From the NCBI GenBank assembly GCA_013002375.1, contig JABDJW010000164.1, forward strand, positions 1-6,997: 6,997 nt of DNA, given 5' to 3'. A program made the position numbers and the translations under genes. The notes below the pieces were generated by a model that was given only the letters and a program-made list of their open reading frames with translations, did no database searches and was not told where the DNA came from. Shown one piece after another: positions 1-4,809 of this stretch. Positions within the stretch are counted from its first letter, which is position 1; every line of letters begins with the position of its first letter. The stretch comes from Acidimicrobiales bacterium (GTDB lineage: Bacteria; Actinomycetota; Acidimicrobiia; Acidimicrobiales; SHLQ01).

Positions 1-458
1 ATGTAGGTGAGGTCGACCGGTTGACCGTCGATGGCGGCCTGATAGTTCTCGATGTTCAGCGCCAGCGGGCCGTATTTAATGAGTTCGGGGCCGGTGACCT
101 CCCCGTCGCCATGGCGGAGGTGGCGCAGGCGGGCCTCGAGTTCGCGGGGGTGGAACGGGGCCAAGCAGAAGTCGTCGAACAGATCGTCGCGGTGTTCGAG
201 TTCGCCGAGCTGACGTCCACTGATGAGCAGAAGCAGCGGGGTGAGCGTTCGTTCGCCCTTTCGGATGGCCCGACAGAAGGCGAAGGCCCCTTCGATGTCT
301 TCGTCGCCGACCACGATCGCGCCGGCCCAGCCGTCGTCGGGGGGCTCGTCGAGGGCCGCAGCACCGTCGTTGCGCGCTTTCCAGGCGTAGCCGCCGAGAT
401 CGAGGGTCTGGGCCAGTTCGGCCGGAGCAGGATCGGGAAAGACCAGGAACGTTCCCAC
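1..458 (-). CDS. GlnR-like atypical response regulator (5' part, cut by window edge)
   Basis: The minus strand is open from a GTG at 458 to the window edge, giving 152 complete codons. The order of elements is that of an OmpR/PhoB-type regulator: a receiver-like domain at about 1-115, then a short linker and the beta-strand start of a winged-helix DNA-binding domain at about 127-152 (IKYGPLALNIENYQ, DGQPVDLTY). The receiver is atypical. The N-terminal acidic pair is absent (FLVFPDP), the phospho-acceptor loop is degenerate (AIVVGDEDIEG, 47-57), and the conserved Lys before PF is Ala (LAPF, 99-102). This resembles GlnR, the orphan nitrogen regulator of actinobacteria, which works without classical phosphorylation. 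Its start shares one base with the preceding glutamine synthetase stop (TAGTG), so the two are probably translationally coupled. The link to nitrogen control is inferred from this context and the similarity. An unrelated regulator of the same fold is possible because the recognition helix lies outside the window. Confidence 0.88.
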   Translation of the reverse strand, partial: MGTFLVFPDPAPAELAQTLDLGGYAWKARNDGAAALDEPPDDGWAGAIVVGDEDIEGAFAFCRAIRKGERTLTPLLLLISGRQLGELEHRDDLFDDFCLAPFHPRELEARLRHLRHGDGEVTGPELIKYGPLALNIENYQAAIDGQPVDLTY

Positions 459-1798
459 TACCAACCCCGGAGGTAGCGGTTGAGCTCCCACTGGCTCACC
501 TGGTGTTGGTACTCGGCCCATTCGGAACGCTTGTTCCGGAGGAACCACTCGAAAATGTGCTCGCCGAGCGTTTCGCGGACGAGGGCGGAGCCCTCCATCT
601 CGTCGAGGGCCTCGGTCAGCGAGGTGGGCAGCGAGGCAATGCCCTGCTTCCGCCGTTCGGTCCGGCCGAGTTCGAAGAGGTTGCCGGCCGCCTCGTCGGG
701 CAGTTCGTAACCGTGCTCGATGCCCCGCATGCCGGCGGCCAGGAGGAGTGAGAACGTGAGGTACGGGTTGCAGGCAGGGTCGGCCGCCCGGTACTCGATA
801 CGGGCCGAATCGGCCTTGTTGCGCTTGTGGGTGGGCACCCGCACCAGGGCCGATCGGTTGTTGCCGGCCCACGACACGAACTGCGGTGCCTCGTAGCCCT
901 CGTTCAGGCGCTTGTAGCTGTTGACCAGCTGGTTGGTGACCGCCGTGATCTCGCGGGCGTGATGCAACAAGCCGGCGACGAACGCTTGGCCCTCTTTCGA
1001 CAGGCCGTGCGGGTCGGCGTCGTCGTGGAAGGCGTTCTTGTCGCCTTCGAACAACGACAGGTGGGTGTGCATACCCGAGCCCTGCACGTGGTTCAGCGGC
1101 TTGGGCATGAAGGTGGCGTAGACCCCGCGTTCCATGGCGATCTTCTTGACGACGAGGCGCAGCGTCATGATGTTGTCGGCCATGGTGAGGGCGTCGTTGT
1201 AGCGCAGGTCGATCTCGTGCTGGCTCGGGCTGTCCTCGTGGAACGAGTACTCGACCGGTATCGACAAGGCCTCGAGCATGTGCAGCGTGGTCTTGCGAAG
1301 GTCGCTCGAGACGTCGGCGGTGGTGAGATCGAAGTAGGACGCCTGATCGATCGGCTGGGGAGCGTGGCTCGGGTCGTTGTCGGCGAAGTAGAAGAACTCG
1401 ACCTCGGGGGCGCAGAAGAAATTGAAGCCCCGTTCCCGGGCGGTGGTGAGGTTGCGCTTGAGCACCTGGCGAGGGTCGCCCGCGAACGGCGTGCCGTCGA
1501 GGTTCTCGATGTCGCAGAACATCAAGGCCGAGGCTTCGTCGGATTTCGCCCACGGCAACAGTTCGAAGGTGCTGGCGTCGGGCCGGGCCAGGACGTCGGA
1601 TTCCTGAATACGGCTGAACCCGTCGATGGCCGAGCCATCGAACTGCAGGCCTTCGTGGAACACGCTTTCGAGGTCGGCGGGGGAGATGGCCACCGACTTG
1701 TGCTGGCCCAGAACATCGGTGAACCACAGTCGAATCAGGCGCACGGCCCGTTCTTCGACCGTGCGGAGGACGTAGGCAATCTCGTTGTCGCTGCTCAC
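458..1798 (-). CDS. glnA: glutamine synthetase type I, alpha/GlnA2-like
   Basis: Cytosolic enzyme that makes glutamine from glutamate, ammonia and ATP. From the GTG at 1798 it is 446 aa, the usual GSI-alpha size. Visible motifs are FDGSAIDGF (53-61), metal ligands in PEVEFF (E132, E134) and in HEDSPSQHE (E188, E195), GMHTH (H244, H246), NSYKRL (293-298) with the flap Glu in GYEAP (E303), NRSALVRVP (314-322) and ARIEYR (332-337). Arg63 (GFSRIQESD) aligns with the Bacillus Arg62 used in glutamine feedback inhibition. At the adenylylation site the Tyr of GSI-beta is replaced by Phe375 (NLFELGRTERR), so control by GlnE adenylylation is unlikely. The protein matches Mycobacterium GlnA2 closely along its length. 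An in-frame GTG at 1816 would add six residues. I prefer 1798 because neither start has a clear Shine-Dalgarno sequence, a -10-like GATACT lies six bases before it, and the length fits GlnA2. The last base of the stop is the first base of the regulator start. Confidence 0.96.
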   Translation of the reverse strand: MSSDNEIAYVLRTVEERAVRLIRLWFTDVLGQHKSVAISPADLESVFHEGLQFDGSAIDGFSRIQESDVLARPDASTFELLPWAKSDEASALMFCDIENLDGTPFAGDPRQVLKRNLTTARERGFNFFCAPEVEFFYFADNDPSHAPQPIDQASYFDLTTADVSSDLRKTTLHMLEALSIPVEYSFHEDSPSQHEIDLRYNDALTMADNIMTLRLVVKKIAMERGVYATFMPKPLNHVQGSGMHTHLSLFEGDKNAFHDDADPHGLSKEGQAFVAGLLHHAREITAVTNQLVNSYKRLNEGYEAPQFVSWAGNNRSALVRVPTHKRNKADSARIEYRAADPACNPYLTFSLLLAAGMRGIEHGYELPDEAAGNLFELGRTERRKQGIASLPTSLTEALDEMEGSALVRETLGEHIFEWFLRNKRSEWAEYQHQVSQWELNRYLRGW

Positions 1799-1804
1799 CC
1801 GACC

Positions 1805-1810
1805 AGTATC
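1805..1810 (-). promoter_or_regulatory. candidate -10 for glnA, leaderless start
   Basis: On the minus strand GATACT (four of six matches to TATAAT) ends six bases before the GTG at 1798. Transcription would then begin at or next to the start codon. No good -35 is visible, which would fit an activator-dependent promoter. This is a weak single-motif call. Confidence 0.35.
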
Positions 1811-1850
1811 AGCCACCCGACCCGTGCCCGGCTACCCCGGGATCGTTTCG

Positions 1851-1888
1851 TTTACACGCCGTTCACACTCGAGCAACCGCAATGAAAC
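1851..1888 (+). promoter_or_regulatory. candidate GlnR-type operator: four half-sites at 11-bp period
   Basis: Four pentamers ending in AC occur at exactly 11-bp steps: TTTAC (1851-1855), TTCAC (1862-1866), GCAAC (1873-1877) and GAAAC (1884-1888), each separated by six bases. The first two are part of near-identical hexamers GTTTAC and GTTCAC. The known actinobacterial GlnR box is gTnAC-n6-GaAAC in tandem, so spacing and the AC core agree, and the last half-site is a perfect GAAAC. The first half-sites lack the leading G. The array lies about 53-90 bp upstream of the proposed glnA start and about 60-97 bp upstream of a possible glnII transcription start, so one bound array could act on both genes. 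Confidence 0.6.
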
Positions 1889-1913
1889 GCCTGAGGCGAA
1901 GACTGGTTCGGCT

Positions 1914-1941
1914 TTCGCACCGGCGTTTCCGCGCCTAGGTT
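1914..1941 (+). promoter_or_regulatory. weak candidate promoter of glnII
   Basis: TTCGCA (1914-1919) and TAGGTT (1936-1941), 16 bp apart, are partial matches to the -35 and -10 boxes. Transcription would start near 1948, leaving a leader of about 97 nt. The poor -35 and its position 25 bp downstream of the 11-bp half-site array suit an activated promoter. It is read by eye and could be wrong. Confidence 0.3.
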
Positions 1942-2032
1942 CGGTCGCTGGCCGTACGGAATCCTCGGATCCGGTGCCACCCCGGGCATGGCCAACCCCT
2001 CATTCATTCCCATCCATCCACCACGAAACGAC

Positions 2033-2038
2033 GGAGAG
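2033..2038 (+). promoter_or_regulatory. ribosome binding site deciding the glnII start
   Basis: GGAGAG ends six bases before the GTG at 2045. The alternative upstream ATG at 1988 has no comparable site. Confidence 0.7.
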
Positions 2039-2044
2039 CTGCCT

Positions 2045-3064
2045 GTGAGCTATCGGGCTGAATACATCTGGATCGACGGCACGGAGCCCACCGCTCTGAT
2101 CCGCAGCAAGACGAGGATCCTGGCCGACGACGAAACCACGTTCCCCATCTGGGGCTTTGACGGGTCGAGCACCAACCAGGCCCCCGGCGACAACTCCGAC
2201 TGCGTGCTGCGCCCGGTCTACGACTGCCCGGACCCGATCCGCGGCGGCAAGGACCGCCTGGTGTTGTGTGACGTGCTGTTGCCCGAGACCATGGAACCGC
2301 ATCCGTCCAATCAGCGGGCCACCTGTGTCGAGGTGCACGAGAAGTACAAGGATCAAGAGCCGATCTTCGGCATCGAGCAGGAGTACACCTTCTTCCATCA
2401 GGGTCGCCCGCTCGGTTGGCCGATCGAGGGCTATCCGGCTCCGCAAGGCCCGTACTATTGCGGCGTCGGCGCCATCGAGATCTCCGGCCGCGACGTGGTC
2501 GAGGCCCACACCACGGCGTGTATGGAAGCCGGCCTGGCCATCAGTGGCACCAACGCCGAGGTCATGCTCGGTCAGTGGGAATTCCAGATCGGCCCGGTCG
2601 ACACCGTGCGCGTCGCCGACGAGATCTGGTTGGCCCGGTACCTGCTCTACCGCATCGCCGAGGACTTCGGCATCGATGCGTCGGTGGCTGCCAAGCCGGT
2701 CAAGGGTGACTGGAACGGCGCGGGTGCGCACACCAACTTCAGTACCAAGGCCATGCGCGAGAACTACGACGCCATCATTGCGGCGTGTGAGGCGCTCGGC
2801 GCCCCGGGCAAGCCCGAGGAACACCTCGCCGGCTACGGCGTCGGTATCGAGGAGCGTCTCACCGGCGCCCACGAGACCCAGCGCTACGACCAGTACAGCT
2901 ACGGGGTCAGCGACCGTGGTGCATCGGTGCGTATCCCGTGGCAGGTCGCCAAGGACGGCAAGGGCTACATCGAGGATCGTCGCCCCAACGCCAACATCGA
3001 TCCCTACGTCGTCACCCGCCTGATGACCAACACGGTGTGCGAGGCGTTGTCCGGAAAGTTCTGA
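2045..3064 (+). CDS. glnII: glutamine synthetase type II
   Basis: Eukaryote-like GSII (339 aa, usual bacterial length about 330-350) that condenses glutamate and ammonia in the cytosol. Motifs from the N-terminus: AEYIWIDGTEP (5-15), GFDGSSTNQAPGD (37-49), FGIEQEYTFF with metal-binding E111 and E113, NAEVMLGQWEFQ with E172 and E179, the nucleotide/glutamate site GDWNGAGAHTN (221-231, H229), RGASVRIP (291-298) and ED-RRPNANIDPY (310-321). It resembles Streptomyces GlnII along its whole length. The GTG at 2045 is chosen because GGAGAG (2033-2038) lies six bases upstream and the protein then begins like other GSII enzymes. An in-frame ATG at 1988 would add 19 residues of untypical sequence and has no ribosome site. 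The gene is divergent from glnA, with the candidate GlnR operator between them. GSII enzymes are not adenylylated, so control is expected at transcription. Confidence 0.97.
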   Translation: MSYRAEYIWIDGTEPTALIRSKTRILADDETTFPIWGFDGSSTNQAPGDNSDCVLRPVYDCPDPIRGGKDRLVLCDVLLPETMEPHPSNQRATCVEVHEKYKDQEPIFGIEQEYTFFHQGRPLGWPIEGYPAPQGPYYCGVGAIEISGRDVVEAHTTACMEAGLAISGTNAEVMLGQWEFQIGPVDTVRVADEIWLARYLLYRIAEDFGIDASVAAKPVKGDWNGAGAHTNFSTKAMRENYDAIIAACEALGAPGKPEEHLAGYGVGIEERLTGAHETQRYDQYSYGVSDRGASVRIPWQVAKDGKGYIEDRRPNANIDPYVVTRLMTNTVCEALSGKF

Positions 3065-3087
3065 CGCCGGACTTTCCACCCCCCTTT

Positions 3088-3139
3088 CCCGAACTGGTCC
3101 TGATTCTCAGTGCATGCGACTGACGATCAGGACCAGTTC
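3088..3139. repeat. palindromic repeat, left copy
   Basis: This copy aligns without gaps to 3683-3734 (offset 595). Over 3094-3139 identity is 36 of 46: both arms match completely (12 of 12 and 14 of 14) and the 20-bp centre matches at 10 positions. Both copies are preceded by CCC at the same offset. Conserved arms with a variable centre suggest that pairing is maintained. Confidence 0.8.
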
Positions 3140-3152
3140 ACGTTTTCTTCTT
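3091..3152 (+). terminator. glnII terminator formed by the left copy of a palindromic repeat
   Basis: A perfect 14-bp stem pairs GAACTGGTCCTGAT (3091-3104) with ATCAGGACCAGTTC (3126-3139). Inside it TCAGT (3107-3111) pairs with ACTGA (3119-3123), leaving a 7-nt loop (GCATGCG). A T-rich tract (TTTTCTTCTTCT, 3143-3154) follows on the plus strand, so it can end glnII transcription 27 bases after the stop. The same bases lie at the 3' end of the convergent small gene: its TGA stop uses two bases of the stem, and the T tract encodes its Lys-Lys-Lys tail. On the minus side no T tract follows. A related palindrome occurs at 3689-3734, so this may be more than a terminator. Confidence 0.7.
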
Positions 3153-3602
3153 CTGTGCGGCGCGGTTGCGGGCGGCGGCGAGGCGCTGCAGTGACCGAGG
3201 CCCGTCATGCCACACGTCGCGCTCGGCGAGCCGCAGCACTTCGTACCCGGCCGCGACGAGTGCCGCCGTTTGGGCGTCATCGAGGCGCCGGTCGATGAGG
3301 GCCTGGTGGAAGCGCGTCCCGTCGATCTGCACGCTGAGTGGAAGCTCGTCGTCGACGAAGTCGACCCGACCAAGCCATTGGCTGTCGCTGCCGACGTTTG
3401 CCTGACGCCGCATCGGCCGCGCGCCAGCCCGTTTGAGTAGATCGATGAAGCGTCCCCCCGGGCTATGTCGGGACAGCTGCCCGGTGCGGAGCATGGAGTC
3501 GATCTCGGTTGGCCCCAGGCCAGCGGCCGCACACTGTTGTCGAGAGATCACGCCGTACTGCCGGGCGGCCGTTGCGAAGGCTTTGTCCTTCTGCGGTTTC
3601 AT
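3138..3602 (-). CDS. small AbiEi-type HTH + DUF559 (Vsr-like nuclease fold) protein
   Basis: From the ATG at 3602 it is 154 aa; an in-frame ATG at 3632 gives 164. The shorter form is preferred because MKPQKDKAF begins like other AbiEi-type N-termini; neither start has a strong ribosome site. The helix-turn-helix part is about 5-45 (AARQYGVISRQQCAAAGLG, then IDSMLRTGQLSR). It is followed at once by a DUF559-like PD-(D/E)xK fold: RFIDLLKRAG, GRVDF, VQIDGTRFH, AGYEVLRLAERDVW. Actinobacterial proteins with this pair of domains are usually about 280-310 aa, so roughly 120-130 central residues appear to be missing at the SRHSPGGRF junction. In the nuclease core the usual E-x-DG reads QIDG, and the usual Arg in the following D..R helix is Gln (DDAQ), so catalysis may be lost or altered. 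Function is unknown: antitoxin-like DNA binding, repeat-directed nuclease and decaying relic are all possible. It is bracketed by two related palindromes. Confidence 0.82.
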   Translation of the reverse strand: MKPQKDKAFATAARQYGVISRQQCAAAGLGPTEIDSMLRTGQLSRHSPGGRFIDLLKRAGARPMRRQANVGSDSQWLGRVDFVDDELPLSVQIDGTRFHQALIDRRLDDAQTAALVAAGYEVLRLAERDVWHDGPRSLQRLAAARNRAAQKKKT

Positions 3603-3682
3603 GGCCGCGAGTCCACCACCACGGTGTGACATTGTTCGGCCCGCTTCACCGAGGCGCCGCTCTGCCCGACTCGACCACTTCG

Positions 3683-3734
3683 CCCATTCTGGTCCTGATT
3701 TTCAGTCGATAGCGCGGAGAATCAGGACCAGTTC
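3683..3734. repeat. palindromic repeat, right copy
   Basis: CTGGTCCTGATT (3689-3700) pairs perfectly over 12 bp with AATCAGGACCAG (3720-3731) around a 19-nt centre. The outer three bases no longer pair (ATT against TTC), unlike GAA/TTC in the left copy. It lies 87 bp upstream of the preferred start of the small HTH-DUF559 gene, in a divergent intergenic region. No T tract follows on either strand, so it is a poor candidate terminator. Together with 3088-3139 it brackets the small gene. Confidence 0.8.
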
Positions 3735-3778
3735 GGGACCATCTTCGCCCATGTTTCCCGCTGGTAACTTCTACGCTG

Positions 3779-3807
3779 TTGAGTTTCTAACACTTCTGGC
3801 CGATACC
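3779..3807 (+). promoter_or_regulatory. weak candidate promoter for the secreted protein gene
   Basis: TTGAGT (3779-3784) and GATACC (3802-3807) are 17 bp apart and match the -35 and -10 boxes at four and three positions. The rest of 3633-3913 holds the right palindrome and the 11-bp tandem repeat; I see no gene in it. Confidence 0.25.
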
Positions 3808-3816
3808 AGCCGGAAA

Positions 3817-3839
3817 CGCTCATACTTCGCTCATACTTC
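3817..3839 (+). repeat. 11-bp tandem repeat upstream of the secreted protein gene
   Basis: The unit CGCTCATACTT occurs twice back to back (3817-3827 and 3828-3838), followed by one more matching C. One helical turn per unit is the arrangement bound by OmpR/PhoB-type regulators, so it may be an operator. Each unit also contains CATACT, which resembles a -10 box. Confidence 0.6.
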
Positions 3840-3913
3840 TCGCCGATTCTGGATGCTGTTCCCCCACGGGAGCGCCCCCACAGAACCGAATGAGAAGAAA
3901 AGGACCACCCAGG

Positions 3914-4606
3914 ATGACCCCCCTCCGCAAGACCCTCACCGCCGCAGCTGCCGGCCTCGCACTGACCGGCGGATCTATCGCCGTCGCCGCGGTCGGCCCG
4001 CTCGGCATCGCCGGCGCCCAGGACGATCCGGCCCCGACCGTGCAGGACGACGCAGCCCTGCAGGACGACGCTGAACAAAACGACACGGGCTCCGATGTCG
4101 AGCGCCCCGAGAAGGGCGAGCGCCTGCTCGAAGCCCTCCAGCCCCTCGTCGACGACGGCACGCTGACCGAGGCCCAAGCCGACGCAGTTGTCGAACGGCT
4201 GCGCGAGGCCCATGCCGAGCATGCCGAAGAACGCGGGCACCACGGTCGCCGCGGCAACCGCGGGGCCAGCCTGGAGCTGATCGAGGAGATCACCGGCCTC
4301 ACCCCCGAAGAGCTGCGGGAGGGCTTCGCCAACGGCGAGACCTTGGCCGAGCTGGCCGGCGACAGCGCCGACGAGCTCGAGGCCGCGATGGTTGCCCAAG
4401 CCGAAGCCCGGGTCGACGCGGCGGTCGAGGCCGGCCGGATCGACGCTTCCCAGGCCGACGAGATCAAGGCCGGCATGGCCGAGCGGATCGAGGCCCGCCT
4501 CAACACCGTGCCCGATCGCGACGGCGAAGGCCGGCCCGGTCGTGGCGGCCCCCGCGGCCCCCGCGGTGGCTTTGGTGCCGACAGCTCGCTCGATGGTGGC
4601 GCCTAA
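3914..4606 (+). CDS. secreted acidic helical protein of unknown function
   Basis: A 230-aa protein that I cannot assign to a characterised family. It starts with a Sec-type signal peptide: basic LRK, a long Ala/Leu/Gly-rich core (about 8-30) and an AGA cleavage site before Q36. The mature N-terminus is acidic with three QDD triplets (36-38, 44-46, 50-52). Two related helical segments follow, DGTLTEAQADAVVERLREA (81-99) and AGRIDASQADEIKAGMAERI (173-192). Between them is LELIEEITGLTPEELREG and GETLAELAG (120-149), a pattern seen in uncharacterised secreted actinobacterial proteins. The C-terminus is Gly/Arg/Pro-rich (about 203-220) and likely disordered. The ATG at 3914 is chosen because AAGGA lies nine bases upstream and the signal peptide begins there; an ATG at 3890 would add eight residues without a ribosome site. 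It appears monocistronic, with its own terminator. No membrane anchor follows the signal peptide, so it is probably released or wall-associated. Confidence 0.88.
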   Translation: MTPLRKTLTAAAAGLALTGGSIAVAAVGPLGIAGAQDDPAPTVQDDAALQDDAEQNDTGSDVERPEKGERLLEALQPLVDDGTLTEAQADAVVERLREAHAEHAEERGHHGRRGNRGASLELIEEITGLTPEELREGFANGETLAELAGDSADELEAAMVAQAEARVDAAVEAGRIDASQADEIKAGMAERIEARLNTVPDRDGEGRPGRGGPRGPRGGFGADSSLDGGA

Positions 4607-4616
4607 CCGCCGTTCG

Positions 4617-4663
4617 CTCGGCTAGCGCCTCGCTCTCTAACCGAGTTTCTCGGCTGCGCCTCG
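4617..4663. repeat. short imperfect direct repeat between genes
   Basis: CTCGGCTAGCGCCTCG (4617-4632) recurs as CTCGGCTGCGCCTCG (4649-4663), differing by one missing base. A small CCGAG-TTT-CTCGG hairpin (4641-4653) overlaps the second copy. No function is evident. Confidence 0.5.
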
Positions 4664-4709
4664 AAACATCGCCGGCCAGTACACCTCGCCGGCCGGCTCC
4701 ACCCACCAA

Positions 4710-4748
4710 CCAACGGCTCGCCTCCCCGGCGGGCCGTTGGCTCGTTTT
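4710..4748 (+). terminator. intrinsic terminator after the secreted protein gene
   Basis: CCAACGGC (4710-4717) pairs with GCCGTTGG (4733-4740). The stem continues inward through a T-G wobble and four further pairs to 13 bp, with a TCCCC loop. CTCGTTTT follows directly. It separates the secreted protein gene from nadE. Confidence 0.82.
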
Positions 4749-4796
4749 CGACCATCCAGGTGCGACCCGGATCATCGGCTCACAACGTGGCACCAC

Positions 4797-4802
4797 TAGA
4801 TT
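4797..4802 (+). promoter_or_regulatory. candidate -10 for nadE, leaderless start
   Basis: TAGATT fits the actinobacterial TAnnnT pattern and is followed after seven bases by the GTG at 4810. Transcription would begin on the start codon. No Shine-Dalgarno sequence and no clear -35 are visible. Confidence 0.45.
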
Positions 4803-4809
4803 GTCCGGC

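Noticed and set aside
21..476. Plus-strand open frame over the response regulator
   Set aside because: The opposite strand reads as a receiver plus winged-helix protein, while this frame has no recognisable pattern.
827..1885. Long plus-strand open frame opposite glnA
   Set aside because: It is antisense to a fully recognised glutamine synthetase, its product is Gly/Val/Asp-rich without motifs, and high-GC codon use creates such mirror frames.
1845..1929. GTTTC at 1845-1849 and 1925-1929 as minus-strand GlnR half-sites
   Set aside because: Neither has an 11-bp partner on its own strand, so I did not add them to the operator.
1988..2044. N-terminal extension of glnII from the ATG at 1988
   Set aside because: The 19 extra residues are not typical of GSII and there is no ribosome site, whereas the GTG at 2045 has GGAGAG at proper spacing.
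2000..3079. Long minus-strand open frame opposite glnII
   Set aside because: It is a mirror of the glnII coding frame, with no recognisable domain and no ribosome site.
3138..3602. RAYT-type transposase between REP-like palindromes
   Set aside because: The arrangement is similar, but the protein has no HxH or catalytic Tyr motif and instead shows HTH and DUF559 features.
3683..3734. Right palindrome as an intrinsic terminator
   Set aside because: It lies between divergent genes, and neither strand has a T tract after the stem.
3433..4074. Plus-strand open frame spanning the intergenic region and the signal peptide
   Set aside because: It runs antisense to the DUF559 gene, through a palindrome, and out of frame into the secreted protein gene; its product is Arg/Pro-rich without motifs.
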